A stretch of 64,000 nt of DNA from Gluconobacter cerevisiae (GCF_015244675.1 NZ_JABCQO010000007.1:62001-126000), one strand, 5' to 3'. Shown: positions 18,398 through 27,917, counted from the stretch's first letter. Notes: generated by a model from the sequence alone, not told the origin. A program made the numbers and translations.

Positions 18398-20932
18398 TCA
18401 GAAACCGGCGCTGATGGACCCCATTGCCGCGAACGGTGCTGCGATCATGTAGGTCGGGGCCGTTCCCTTGATGGAATTGCCGAAGATGCCAGTCTGTGTC
18501 TGGGCGTTCACCTTCGGGCTTGTCGGGAAGCCGAGATAGTGATTGTTTGAGATATTGGTCAGGTTGAACTTGACGTTCGGAGCCTGGAGGAAGCCGAGGT
18601 TCTTAAAGCGATAGCCAACCGTGATGTCCATTTTGACGTAACCAGGGATGCTTTCGTCGTTCATGAAAGAAGCATACTGCTTGGCGACATATTTCAGCTT
18701 GTAAGCGCCGAAGATGTTGCCGTCGTCATAGTCGAGGTTGAAGCCGACCTGATATTTCGGTGTTTCGGGAGCGAACTTGCCGTTTGTCGGCATGTAGTCG
18801 ATCTTGTTGCCGGAGCTGGACAGCAGGTTGCTGGTCGTACGGGCATCAACATACTCGAACGAAGCATACGGACGGATATGATAGAAGATCGGACGCGTGC
18901 CGATTTCCGCATCCACACCGTTCGTGCTCTGGCCACCGGCGTTGATGTTAGTGGACGCGTAGTTGCCACAGGTGGCATCCAGACACTGCGTCGACTGGAA
19001 CATGCGGTTCGTGAAGTTGTAGTGGAAATATGTGACCGAGGCCATGACCGTCGGACCGGTATAGCGCCAGCCGGCTTCTTCCGAGATGGAGATTTCAGGC
19101 TGCTGGTTCTGGGTTGCCTGAGTGCTGTAATAGTTTCCCGCAGAAGTTTTTGAAGGCAGGTAGTAAGTACCGGCGTCATACAGGGAGTAATTCGTCGGGA
19201 TACGGAAGTTCGTCGAACCAGAGACGAAGACCTGCATTTCCGGATTGATCTGATAACGGATCGACGCCGTCGGCAGGGGCTCATAATAGGTCTTGCCGAC
19301 ATACGGACCGGTGGACGTATCGGGGAGGAAGTTATGTCCGTCACGTGAGACAATGGCATATTTCAGGCCAGCGTCGATGGTCAGTTTATTATTGAACAGC
19401 GACAGGCTGTCACCAATGAACATGACATGCGTGCGCGTCTGCGTCAGACTCTGACGATACTGGTAGGTCGTGCCATCATTGAACACATAGTTCGGTCCGC
19501 CGCCCCAGATGTTCCATGGCGTTCCGTTCGCAGCAATACCGGTGGCCGGTGCAGTCTGGGACTGCTTGGCATATTCGAACCAGTATCCGACCATCAGGCG
19601 GTTGGCCCCGGTGGTGAGCGTCAGCTTCGTAACAGCGCCGGGACGATAGGTTGTGGTGATGGACGGCTCATACAGCAGGCTTCCCTTTTCAGGTGTCTTG
19701 CCATCGAGCGTACCGCCCATGCTCGTTTTGCCCCAGTTGCCCGGAACTCCGTAAGCGGCGCCGCCGCTTCCGTTACCATACCAGAAATACGGGGTTTCAG
19801 TCAGGACCAGGTGATCCGTCAGCTTAAAGGTGGACGGTGCACTGGTATAGATGTTGGTGAACGGGTTCTGATGCAGTTTGTAGTAGTTGGCGTCGTTCTG
19901 CTTGTAGGTCCCGTTATAGACCGTATTGCTGATCGTCGCGCCGCTGTTGTTCTTGAATGTCGTTCCATTCGGCCGTGTACAGGTATTGCCGTTGTAACAA
20001 GGAGCGACATACTGGTCCTTGACGCCGAAGCCATAGGTGTCCCACGATGCCATGTTGGTGCTGGGCGTGAGGTAATTGTACAGACGGTTCCCGACGATGG
20101 CGAGCGAGACGCGGTTGCCGTCGCCCCAGTCGTTCACGAATTTCGCTTCAGCATGCAGCTTGCGGTTCGTGGCCTCGGAATGAATGGCGTCTTCCGTGGC
20201 ATAGGACCCGGAGAAATAGGCGCGCAGGTTGGTCTGGCCGATCTTACCGGTATCGAGACGCAGGAAACCACGCGTATAGGCATATGAGCCGTAGGTGACG
20301 TCGAATGCGCCGCCCTTCTTCATTTTCGGATCGATCATGTACATGTCGACCACGCCGCCAGTGGCACTCAGATGCGGACTGTCGAGGTCTGCGGAGCCCT
20401 GTGCGAGGCTGATCTTACGCAGGTTTTCGGAATCTGCGATTTCCTGAGAATAGACCGCGAAGTTCCCGATATCGTTGATCGGAAAACCTTCAAGGGTGAA
20501 GCCCATCTGCGACTGGTCGAGGCCACGGGCACTCATATGGCTGCCTGTCAGGCCTGCCGGGTCGGAAGACGTGACGTTCGCGCCCGGAAGCAGCGCGATC
20601 AACTGCATTGGGTCCTGACCCGGGGACTGCTTTTCAATGTAGTCGCGCGAGATGGCCGAAACGGACTTCGCTGCGTCCTGTTTCTGCATCAGGCCACCAC
20701 CGACGTCGCGGCGTGTTACGCCATCGAAATAGGAATGGTGACCGCTGACAGAGACATGTTCTTCATGTTCGTCTGTTGGAGCCGTGTTGCCCATCATGGA
20801 CGGAGCGGCGGCAGCGACTTTCGTATGGCCCTTCTTTGCAGAAGGAGCCGTGCTGTCTGCGGGTGCGGCAAATGCCGACACCGTACCAAACGCAAACAGG
20901 GCCGAAGTCGAAAGCAGGCGAGCAAGGCGCAT
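18398..20932 (-). CDS. TonB-dependent outer-membrane receptor, substrate unknown
   Basis: An 844-aa outer-membrane protein with a signal peptide (MRLARLLSTSALFAFGTVSAFA, cleaved about residue 22), an extended Ala/Pro/Lys-rich linker, an EEHVSVSGH segment in the TonB-box position, a plug domain (about residues 85-200, with SARGLDQSQMGFTLEGFPIND) and a 22-strand-type barrel rich in Tyr, Gly and Asn, ending in Phe. Receptors of this kind import siderophores, cobalamin, sugars or other scarce solutes with energy from TonB/ExbBD. No transport genes are adjacent and the substrate cannot be read. It is monocistronic with a strong terminator and about 225 bp of upstream sequence. No Fur box was recognised with confidence. 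Confidence 0.9.
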   Translation of the reverse strand: MRLARLLSTSALFAFGTVSAFAAPADSTAPSAKKGHTKVAAAAPSMMGNTAPTDEHEEHVSVSGHHSYFDGVTRRDVGGGLMQKQDAAKSVSAISRDYIEKQSPGQDPMQLIALLPGANVTSSDPAGLTGSHMSARGLDQSQMGFTLEGFPINDIGNFAVYSQEIADSENLRKISLAQGSADLDSPHLSATGGVVDMYMIDPKMKKGGAFDVTYGSYAYTRGFLRLDTGKIGQTNLRAYFSGSYATEDAIHSEATNRKLHAEAKFVNDWGDGNRVSLAIVGNRLYNYLTPSTNMASWDTYGFGVKDQYVAPCYNGNTCTRPNGTTFKNNSGATISNTVYNGTYKQNDANYYKLHQNPFTNIYTSAPSTFKLTDHLVLTETPYFWYGNGSGGAAYGVPGNWGKTSMGGTLDGKTPEKGSLLYEPSITTTYRPGAVTKLTLTTGANRLMVGYWFEYAKQSQTAPATGIAANGTPWNIWGGGPNYVFNDGTTYQYRQSLTQTRTHVMFIGDSLSLFNNKLTIDAGLKYAIVSRDGHNFLPDTSTGPYVGKTYYEPLPTASIRYQINPEMQVFVSGSTNFRIPTNYSLYDAGTYYLPSKTSAGNYYSTQATQNQQPEISISEEAGWRYTGPTVMASVTYFHYNFTNRMFQSTQCLDATCGNYASTNINAGGQSTNGVDAEIGTRPIFYHIRPYASFEYVDARTTSNLLSSSGNKIDYMPTNGKFAPETPKYQVGFNLDYDDGNIFGAYKLKYVAKQYASFMNDESIPGYVKMDITVGYRFKNLGFLQAPNVKFNLTNISNNHYLGFPTSPKVNAQTQTGIFGNSIKGTAPTYMIAAPFAAMGSISAGF

Positions 20933-21157
20933 TGTGTTTTCGGTCTTTCTCGGTCAGGTGAACTTTCGGCCGAGAAAAAGCATGAGTGCAGGCCTCATTT
21001 CAATCAGATGTAGCGTGATACAATATGACATGACAGGGGTATGGCAATTTAGTCACATTTCGGCTGCGCAATGGCGATAAATGGCAGGAAACTCCCCATG
21101 AATTGTGACATTTGGAAGACACTCCCCGTTTTTCTGGGGGAAGATCGTTTCGGAATC

Positions 21158-21925
21158 CTATCCTGCGGGACGCAGGTCTTCATCTGCGCTGTAGATCTGT
21201 CGAATCCTCTTGGCCTGTGCAGGAGTGGCGGCGGCATCGTGGCTGTTACCGTTCAGATGGGGTACGACCCGGCCGTGTAGGGTGAGCACCAGATCGGGCA
21301 GGGATGAGATCTGCTCCATTGGGAAAAGCTGATCAACCGCAAGTCGACCGTTCCGGTCACAGACATAAAGGCTCTGGGGACGGAACACATGGTCCAGGTC
21401 GTAAATGGATGAACAGGATTCTACGTGGTCGATGGCATCATCCAGCGTGTGGAATGAACGGTAGAGTCCGCTCACGGAGGGATGGATGCGGACCTGTGAC
21501 GTTCCGCCGCGTCGGGCAAAAGACCATGCGGATACGAAACGCTTCACAGGATCGCGCCAGATCGCAAAGCTGGGCAGGGTCTGACAGAGTTCTGGCGCCA
21601 CATGATGATAATAGCGCCATGTCTCATGCAGCATGACCCCGCCATAGAGCAGGTCACAGACCGACGTTCCGCCATTTTTTGGAACATGGATGAACAGCGC
21701 CCCGGCTTCCCGAATGCGTTCAAGCCGCTGAAGGCGCTTTCGGCCAAGCGGTAGCCGCAGTCGCAGATCGGCGGCACGAGCGTGGACATCGGGATACTGC
21801 TGCACTCCGAACAACTGACACAACATTCGCTGTGGCAGGCCGGGGCCTTCTGGCCCGCGATCGGCGGAGCCCGCACGAAGGATATGGCTCTCATCGGTCA
21901 TCCGAACGGCAGAAGGGGGCGTCAT
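21158..21925 (-). CDS. Sulfotransferase-family-like protein
   Basis: About 255 aa. It carries FIHVPKNGGTSVCDL, matching the 5'-phosphosulfate-binding loop of the sulfotransferase 2 family, and FAIWRDPVKRFVSAWSFA, matching the 3'-phosphate-binding motif (RDP..R..S). These proteins transfer sulfate from PAPS to carbohydrates or other hydroxyls, though in bacteria the substrate is often unknown. I chose the ATG at 21925; a TTG at 21988 would add 21 residues without a clear ribosome-binding site. It is a single gene, divergent from the cobalamin-uptake operon and downstream in orientation towards the TonB receptor. PAPS-synthesis genes are not adjacent, so the substrate and even the activity are open. 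Confidence 0.72.
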   Translation of the reverse strand: MTPPSAVRMTDESHILRAGSADRGPEGPGLPQRMLCQLFGVQQYPDVHARAADLRLRLPLGRKRLQRLERIREAGALFIHVPKNGGTSVCDLLYGGVMLHETWRYYHHVAPELCQTLPSFAIWRDPVKRFVSAWSFARRGGTSQVRIHPSVSGLYRSFHTLDDAIDHVESCSSIYDLDHVFRPQSLYVCDRNGRLAVDQLFPMEQISSLPDLVLTLHGRVVPHLNGNSHDAAATPAQAKRIRQIYSADEDLRPAG

Positions 21926-22092
21926 GAACGTGTTCCTGATCCTGTCTCTGTTGAAACGGACACTGGCGGCCGCAGGAAACGGAGGCAAAGGGTAGATTGT
22001 AACGGAATGAAATCCATGTTGCGGGTTTTACTGTGTCAAATCCGACACAAAAGGTCTTTTGTATTTGACTTGCCCTTTCCGGAGCGCTTCAT

Positions 22093-22280
22093 GACAGCTG
22101 ACGGTGCCCGTTTTTGCGGGTGAAAAGGGAATGCAGTGTGAAACTGCGGCTGCCCCCGCAACTGTAAATGCTGGCTGCTGCCTCAACAGGCAAGCGGCGC
22201 GATTTCAGGACATGAACCCACTGGCGCAGGCCGGGAAGGGACCTGAAGACGGAGCATGAGCCAGGAGACCTGCCGTCAGC
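22093..22280 (+). promoter_or_regulatory. Cobalamin riboswitch (B12 box)
   Basis: The leader contains the conserved elements of the adenosylcobalamin riboswitch: GGTGCCCG...GGGAA near the 5' side, the GCCACTGG-like core in AACCCACTGGCGCAGGCCGGGAAGG (22211-22239), and a nearly consensus B12 box, AGCCAGGAGACCTGCCGTCA (22259-22278). It lies 120 bp upstream of btuB, so cobalamin binding should lower expression of the uptake operon. The outer boundaries are approximate. Confidence 0.95.
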
Positions 22281-22398
22281 ATGAGTTGTCCGAAGGACGG
22301 TCCGGGCGGGGTGCATCGGAACGCCGGGTCAGACCGCGCAACTGCGGGCCTGCCTCCTTCTCGAGGGCGACGCAGAACGACGAGACACCACCATCACC

Positions 22399-24357
22399 AT
22401 GCCCCGTATCTCCTGCCTTCTCCTTGCGACGAGCATGCTCGTCGCTGTTCCGGCGCTGGCGTCCGTTCCGGCACAGGAGCCGGTTCAGCCACAGAAGCCA
22501 AAGGCATCTCCGGCTCCGAAAGCCGTTTCTTCGTCCTTCCCCGAGACTGTTACGGTGACGGCAAACCGCATCCCGCAGGATCTGAGCAAGGTCGGCTCGC
22601 AGGTTACGGTTGTGACCCAGCGTGACATTGAACTGCTCCAGCGACGTGACCTCGCGGACCTTCTGGCACGCGAGCCGGGCCTCAACATGGTTCGCACGGG
22701 TGGGCCCGGCGGCACGGGCTCGATCTTTATGCGCGGCACCAACGCCAACGAGGTGAAGGTGCGGCTGGATGGGATGGACATCAACGATCCGTCCACCCCG
22801 GCCGGGGCGTTCGATACGGCGCAGTTTCTGACGGATGGTCTGGCGCGTGTGGAAATCCTGCGCGGCCCGCAGAGCGGCCTGTATGGTGCGGATGCGATGG
22901 GCGGCGTCATCGACATGACGACCAAGCAGGGGCAGGGCCCGCTGCACGGTTTTGTCCGGCTCGAAGGTGGCAGCTATTCCACCAAGAACCAGACGGCCGG
23001 GTTCTCGGGGGCGCTGCATCGCTTTCATTATATGGTCGAAGTCTCGCATAACCATGTCGGCGACTATCAGGCCGTCCCGAAAGACATCCGCGCGCAGGTT
23101 CACGGTCATGACGTCGCGTCCAACCGTAACGACAACCGCACGGCCAATGTGCGCCTTGGCTATGACGTGACGGACAATTTCGATCTCGGCTTTACGGCCC
23201 ATCTGACGCAGACAGATTACGAATACGTCGCTGACGATTACAGTTCCTATCCAGCGTTACCCTCAGCGCAGCAGAACGAAAGCGACCTCAAACAGGCCAT
23301 TCTGCGCGGAACGGCGCATCTGAAGTCCTTCAAGGGCGTGTTCGAGCAGACGCTGGGTGTCGGGTACGTCACCTATCGCCGCCATGACATCACGGCTGGG
23401 GAAGCCAGCATCGCGTCCAATCGCGGTGATCGGCTGAAAGTGGACTGGCAGGGCCTGACGCATCTCGGCCATAACGGCTCCTTCCTCGTCGGATATGATT
23501 ATATCCGCGAGCGTATTCTGACGCCGATTAACGCCCAGACCACGACGAATGCCGCCTGGGGGCAGCTTGAGGGGCACTGGCACGATATTCTCTTCGGCTC
23601 GGCCAATATCCGCTACGACAACAATTCGCGTTACGGCAACTACGTGACATGGCGCGTAGCCCCGGCGGTGAAGATCCCCGGAACAGGCCTGACGCTAAAG
23701 GCCAGCGGTGGCTCAGGCTTCCACGGCCCCTCCCTGAACCAGCTCTTCGTCAGCTATCCGGCCTATTATTTTCTTGCGAACCCGAACCTGCGGGCCGAGC
23801 GCCTTCTGGGCTTCGACGCCGGGTTTGAAGAGCGCCTCCTGAATGGCAAGCTGACCTTCGGGGCCGACTATTACGGCAACCATGTCCGCAATCTCATCAA
23901 CAGTGCGCTGTCGGGTTACAACTACACCTATGTCAACGTGGCCCGCGCCCAGACCCATGGTGTGGAGGCGTTTGTCGATTACCGCGTCATCAAGAGCGTT
24001 GATCTGCGCGGCACCTACACCTGGACGGACGCCACGGATCGCAGCACGGGTGCAGCACTCGTGCGTCGCCCCCATCATAAAGCCACGGCCAGCGTCATCT
24101 GGACGCCGACCAAGCGCCTGAGCATCACACCAAGCCTGCTTTATGTCAGTGGTTGGCACGATCTCGACCGGTACACGTCCAGAAGCACGATCGGTCATGA
24201 TTACGTGACGGTGAACATCGCCGCCGAATACAAGCTGGCCGATTTCGTCAGCCTGTTCGCGCGTGGAGACAATCTGGGAAACCGTTATTATGAAAACCCT
24301 GTCGGCTATCTCCAGCCGGGGCGGTCTTTCTACGGCGGTGTGACGTTTGGCCTTTAA
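22399..24357 (+). CDS. btuB: TonB-dependent cobalamin receptor BtuB
   Basis: A 652-aa outer-membrane receptor that binds vitamin B12 and passes it to the periplasm using TonB energy. It has a signal peptide (about residues 1-22), a Pro/Ala-rich linker, a TonB box ETVTVTA (49-55), a plug with DLLAREPGLN, FMRGTNANEVKVRLDGMD and RVEILRGPQSGLYGADAMGG, and a 22-strand barrel ending QPGRSFYGGVTFGL. BtuB is preferred over other TonB receptors because of its size, plug sequence, the upstream cobalamin riboswitch and the downstream btuFCD genes. Its 3' end overlaps btuF by 11 bp. Confidence 0.94.
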   Translation: MPRISCLLLATSMLVAVPALASVPAQEPVQPQKPKASPAPKAVSSSFPETVTVTANRIPQDLSKVGSQVTVVTQRDIELLQRRDLADLLAREPGLNMVRTGGPGGTGSIFMRGTNANEVKVRLDGMDINDPSTPAGAFDTAQFLTDGLARVEILRGPQSGLYGADAMGGVIDMTTKQGQGPLHGFVRLEGGSYSTKNQTAGFSGALHRFHYMVEVSHNHVGDYQAVPKDIRAQVHGHDVASNRNDNRTANVRLGYDVTDNFDLGFTAHLTQTDYEYVADDYSSYPALPSAQQNESDLKQAILRGTAHLKSFKGVFEQTLGVGYVTYRRHDITAGEASIASNRGDRLKVDWQGLTHLGHNGSFLVGYDYIRERILTPINAQTTTNAAWGQLEGHWHDILFGSANIRYDNNSRYGNYVTWRVAPAVKIPGTGLTLKASGGSGFHGPSLNQLFVSYPAYYFLANPNLRAERLLGFDAGFEERLLNGKLTFGADYYGNHVRNLINSALSGYNYTYVNVARAQTHGVEAFVDYRVIKSVDLRGTYTWTDATDRSTGAALVRRPHHKATASVIWTPTKRLSITPSLLYVSGWHDLDRYTSRSTIGHDYVTVNIAAEYKLADFVSLFARGDNLGNRYYENPVGYLQPGRSFYGGVTFGL

Positions 24358-25207
24358 GGCATTCCTTCATATCTTTTCAGCCCCAATGGCAGTGCTTCTG
24401 CTGTGGGGCTGTTTTTCCGGGTCGGCCTGTGCCGGTCCGGTGCGGACGCGTATCGTCTCGCTTAATCTGTGTACGGACGAACTGCTGCTCGAACTGGCGC
24501 AACCGTCCCACATTCTCGGTCTCAGCCCGTTGGCCATGGATTGCGCGGAATCCGTCCGCTGCGAACTGGCACAGACCTATCCCGTGCAGCGTCCTGACGG
24601 CGAAAATCTTGTCGCCACGCATCCCGATCTCGTTCTGGACGGGACATGGCACCGCCCGACCGTTCCGCTCGTGACGACCGCCCTGCACGTTCCGTTCGTC
24701 CAGCTTCCCTCTATCGCGTCTCTTGCGGATATTCCCATTCAGATCAGGATAGTCGCTCACGCCATTGGCGAAGAGGCACACGGTGAGGAGATGGTCCGCG
24801 CCTTTGAGGAGCGGCTTGAAAACCTCCGTCCCGCCCAGCCGGAAAAAACCCTGACGGCAACGGTTATCGGTGCGAACCTTGCAGGAGAAGAGGGTGGGCT
24901 GATCTCCGATCTTCTCAAACGCGCCGGGTTCCGCCTGTCCGCTTCCGAGCGTCCGGATGGCACCATCGCGCTCGAAACTCTGATCGCCCATCCGCCAGAC
25001 CTTCTGGTGACCGGCATGATTTCCGAAGGTTCGTCCCTGGCCGAAAATGTTGTTCACCACCCCGCCTTGCAGGGACGATTTACAGGCGCGCACCGTCTGG
25101 CGCTGCCCGGCCGTCTGACGATGTGCGGCACACCGGAGACTCTCGATGCGCTGGAGGCGCTGATCGCCGCGCATGATCGCCTGACCGCAGCGGAGCCTTC
25201 ACCATGA
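24347..25207 (+). CDS. btuF: Cobalamin ABC transporter substrate-binding protein BtuF
   Basis: A 286-aa periplasmic binding protein of the helical-backbone metal-receptor (TroA-like) class that presents cobalamin to BtuCD. After an export signal (residues about 1-29) comes RIVSLNLCTDELLLEL, the typical start of BtuF/FecB-like domains, and a second lobe ending in a region with LTMCGTPETLDALEAL. A cysteine in LLWGC (residue 22) could be a lipoprotein site, but the -2 tryptophan is unusual, so cleavage by signal peptidase I after ACA is equally possible. It overlaps btuB by 11 bp and btuC by 4 bp (ATGA), so translation is coupled. Confidence 0.88.
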   Translation: MAFKAFLHIFSAPMAVLLLWGCFSGSACAGPVRTRIVSLNLCTDELLLELAQPSHILGLSPLAMDCAESVRCELAQTYPVQRPDGENLVATHPDLVLDGTWHRPTVPLVTTALHVPFVQLPSIASLADIPIQIRIVAHAIGEEAHGEEMVRAFEERLENLRPAQPEKTLTATVIGANLAGEEGGLISDLLKRAGFRLSASERPDGTIALETLIAHPPDLLVTGMISEGSSLAENVVHHPALQGRFTGAHRLALPGRLTMCGTPETLDALEALIAAHDRLTAAEPSP

Positions 25208-26190
25208 GCCGTTACGCCCTGATCGTCGCTGTTCTGGTGGTGCTGGTTCTGCTCCTCTCTATCCTGTCCTTGAGCGCAGGCCCGGCGGGGATCGGCGTCC
25301 TTCAGGGCCTGTCCGATATGTTGCATGGCCGTGAGACGATTGCCGCGACCATCATCGGTCAGATCCGCCTGCCACGGATGATTCTCGCCCTGCTGGTTGG
25401 CGGTACGCTCGGTCTGTCGGGGGCGGCGCTTCAGGGACTGGTCCGCAATCCGCTCGCCGATCCGGGTGTGCTCGGTATTTCGGGCTGCGGCGCGCTTGGG
25501 GCCGTGCTCGTCTTCTACACGGGCGTCTCGGCAGTTTGGGCGCCTGCGCTTCCATTGGCGGCGTTGTCGGGCGCCGGGCTGGCCACGCTTCTGCTTCTGG
25601 CCCTCACGCGCGGCGGGACGCTCGTTCTGGTGCTGGCCGGTGCGGCACTGGGCTCCATGAGTGCAGCACTTCTGGCCCTGACGCTCAACCTCGTGCCGAG
25701 CCCCTATGCGTCCTATGAAATCATGCACTGGCTGATGGGGTCCCTGTCGCGTGCGAGCCTGCATGATGTTCTGATCGCCTTGCCCGGTCTGCTGGTTGGG
25801 TCGGCGTTTCTACTCGGGACCGGACGGTCTCTGGATGCCCTGACCCTTGGTGAAGATGTGGCCCACACGATGGGTTTCTCCCTACGCGCAGTGCAGTGGC
25901 GCGTTGTGATCGGAACGGCGTTGGCTGTTGGAAGCGGTGTGGCCGTCGCGGGCGGGATCGGGTTCGTCGGCCTCGTCATGCCGCATCTGCTGCGCCCGCT
26001 CGTCGGAGCGCGCCCCTCGCGTCTGCTCCTGCCGTCCGCGCTGGGAGGGGCCGCACTGCTGCTGGCGGCGGATCTGTTCGTGCGCCTGCCAGTCAGCGGC
26101 ACCGAACTGCAACTCGGCGTCGTCACCTCCCTGATCGGAACACCGGTTTTCTTCTGGCAGGTCTGGCGCCTGCGCGGACGACCGGGATAG
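25204..26190 (+). CDS. btuC: Cobalamin ABC transporter permease BtuC
   Basis: A 328-aa inner-membrane permease of the FecCD/BtuC family with about ten hydrophobic helices. Diagnostic segments are IRLPRMILALLVGGTLGLSG near the N-terminus, ALQGLVRNPLADPGVLG just after it, and VAGGIGFVGLVMPHLLRPL near residue 255, the loop that contacts the ATPase. It overlaps btuF by 4 bp and is followed by btuD after 9 bp, giving the order BtuB-F-C-D in a single riboswitch-controlled operon. Context supports cobalamin rather than iron-siderophore as the substrate. Confidence 0.92.
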   Translation: MSRYALIVAVLVVLVLLLSILSLSAGPAGIGVLQGLSDMLHGRETIAATIIGQIRLPRMILALLVGGTLGLSGAALQGLVRNPLADPGVLGISGCGALGAVLVFYTGVSAVWAPALPLAALSGAGLATLLLLALTRGGTLVLVLAGAALGSMSAALLALTLNLVPSPYASYEIMHWLMGSLSRASLHDVLIALPGLLVGSAFLLGTGRSLDALTLGEDVAHTMGFSLRAVQWRVVIGTALAVGSGVAVAGGIGFVGLVMPHLLRPLVGARPSRLLLPSALGGAALLLAADLFVRLPVSGTELQLGVVTSLIGTPVFFWQVWRLRGRPG

Positions 26191-26199
26191 GCACGGATC

Positions 26200-26970
26200 A
26201 TGATCCTCCAGACCGACACACTCAGCCTGACCCTTCAGGGGAACAGGCTCCTGCACGACATCACGTTCGACGTCCGACCCGGCGAAGTCCTCGGCCTGAT
26301 TGGCCCGAATGGCGCAGGCAAAAGTACGCTCCTGCGCGTCATGGCCGGACTGCTCCGTCCCGAAACCGGCCGTGTCCTGCTGGATGGACAGGACCTGTTC
26401 TCCATGCCACCCGAACAGCGCGGGCGGCATCTGGCCTATCTCCCGCAGGACGCGCCATCTGCCATCGGCATGAGCGTGTGGGACGTCGTGACGCTCGGTC
26501 GTCTGCCCCATCGTCGCACGGTATCGGCGGAACAGGACGCGGCTGCCGTTCAGCAGGCGTTGAATGCCGTGGGAATGAGCGCCTTCGCCGACCGCTCCTC
26601 CGCTAGTCTGTCAGGCGGTGAGCGCGCGCGCGTTCTCCTCGCCCGGGCTCTTGCGGTTGAGGCTCCTGTCCTGCTGGTGGATGAGCCAGTCGCAGCGCTC
26701 GACCCTGCTCAGGCCCTGACGGTCATGGAATTGTTTAACCGATACGCGGCGCAGGGTCAGGCGGTGGCCGTCGTCCTGCACGATCTGGCGCTCGCAGCCC
26801 GTTTCTGCACCCGGATCGCCGTGCTGTCGGAAGGTGCTCTCGTCAGCATCGGGCCGCCGTCAGACGTACTGACTGACGCGCTTTTCGCTGATGTTTACGG
26901 TGTGGCGGTGCGACGCTGCGGAGAGGTCGCCGTCCCCTGGTCGCTGGTGTCGAGGAATCGTGCGCTATAA
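26200..26970 (+). CDS. btuD: Cobalamin ABC transporter ATP-binding protein BtuD
   Basis: A 256-aa ABC ATPase energising BtuC. Walker A is GPNGAGKST (residues 35-43), the Q-loop is LPQDAPSA, the signature motif LSGGERARVL begins at residue 137, Walker B is LLVDEP ending at about residue 163, and the switch histidine is in VVLHDLALAARF. The start ATG lies 9 bp after btuC. It is the last gene of the operon. Its final 76 bp overlap the 3' end of the convergent transporter gene, so its C-terminal residues (about 232-256) share DNA with that gene. Confidence 0.93.
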   Translation: MILQTDTLSLTLQGNRLLHDITFDVRPGEVLGLIGPNGAGKSTLLRVMAGLLRPETGRVLLDGQDLFSMPPEQRGRHLAYLPQDAPSAIGMSVWDVVTLGRLPHRRTVSAEQDAAAVQQALNAVGMSAFADRSSASLSGGERARVLLARALAVEAPVLLVDEPVAALDPAQALTVMELFNRYAAQGQAVAVVLHDLALAARFCTRIAVLSEGALVSIGPPSDVLTDALFADVYGVAVRRCGEVAVPWSLVSRNRAL

Positions 26971-27917
26971 CGCCGGGCCAGCAGCGTGCAGGTGAAAAGC
27001 TGGATCTGGTGATAAATCATGAGTGGCAGCACGATGATGCCGACCGACGCTGCCGGAAAAATAACGCTCGCCATCGGCACGCCTGACGCCAGAGACTTCT
27101 TTGATCCGCAGAACTGAAGCGCAATGCTGTTTGCTGTTGTCTGTCCCAGCCCCTTGCCCATCAGGTGCGACAGACCCAGAACCAGCGCCAGCATGGCACT
27201 GTCGAGCAATGCGACTTCCAACAGATGCGCGCCCGAAACGCGATGCCAGATCCCCTCCACCACGGCGGAGCTGAACGCGGTATAGACCACAACGACAATG
27301 GACCCGCGATCGGTAAACGAGATCAGGATCTTGTGCTTGCGCACGATCGGCCCGACCCATTTCTGAAGGATCTGTCCCAGCGCGAAGGGCAGCAGAAGCT
27401 CTTTGCTCACGTCGAGAATGGAGCCCAGCGGCGAATGCTCCGCTCCCACATGTCCAAGCACCAGCCCGGTCAGCAGCGGCGTCATTGCAATGCCTGCAAT
27501 GTTGGAAACCGTCGCGGCACAGATCGCCGCCGTGACATTCCCCTTTGCAATGGAGGTCAGCGCGATGGAAGACTGCACGGTGGATGGCAGGCAGCACAGG
27601 AACAGGACGCCCGACCACAGCTCCTCGCCAAACAGCGCATCGGGAAAGATTGTCCGGAACAGCAGATGCAGTCCAACCCCGAGCAAAGGAAACAGAGCGA
27701 ACGTACAGAACAGCACGCTCCCCTGAAGTTTCCAGTCCTTCACGCTGTCCACAATGGCGTGACGTTCGAGCTTCGCACCCTGAAAGAAGAACATGAACGT
27801 GATGAGGATCGTCACGACATGCTGAAGAATATGCTCCATCTGTCCACGGCAGGGTAGAATGGAGGCCAGCGCAATCGCGCAGATCAGGGAGAAGAGAAAG
27901 GGGTCAAGGCGCTTCAT
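26895..27917 (-). CDS. Bile acid:sodium symporter family protein (SLC10A7/YfeH-like)
   Basis: A 340-aa inner-membrane carrier with about ten hydrophobic helices, of the SBF-like CPA superfamily. The N-terminus MKRLDPFLFSLICAIALAS, the early FFFQGAKL segment, the LPSTVQSSIALTSIAKGN motif and the later FCGSKKSLASGVPMA motif are characteristic of the YfeH/SLC10A7 subgroup rather than the ASBT subgroup. The transported solute is unknown; bile acids are unlikely here. The gene is convergent with btuD and overlaps it by 76 bp, leaving no space for a terminator between them. Confidence 0.87.
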   Translation of the reverse strand: MKRLDPFLFSLICAIALASILPCRGQMEHILQHVVTILITFMFFFQGAKLERHAIVDSVKDWKLQGSVLFCTFALFPLLGVGLHLLFRTIFPDALFGEELWSGVLFLCCLPSTVQSSIALTSIAKGNVTAAICAATVSNIAGIAMTPLLTGLVLGHVGAEHSPLGSILDVSKELLLPFALGQILQKWVGPIVRKHKILISFTDRGSIVVVVYTAFSSAVVEGIWHRVSGAHLLEVALLDSAMLALVLGLSHLMGKGLGQTTANSIALQFCGSKKSLASGVPMASVIFPAASVGIIVLPLMIYHQIQLFTCTLLARRYSARFLDTSDQGTATSPQRRTATP

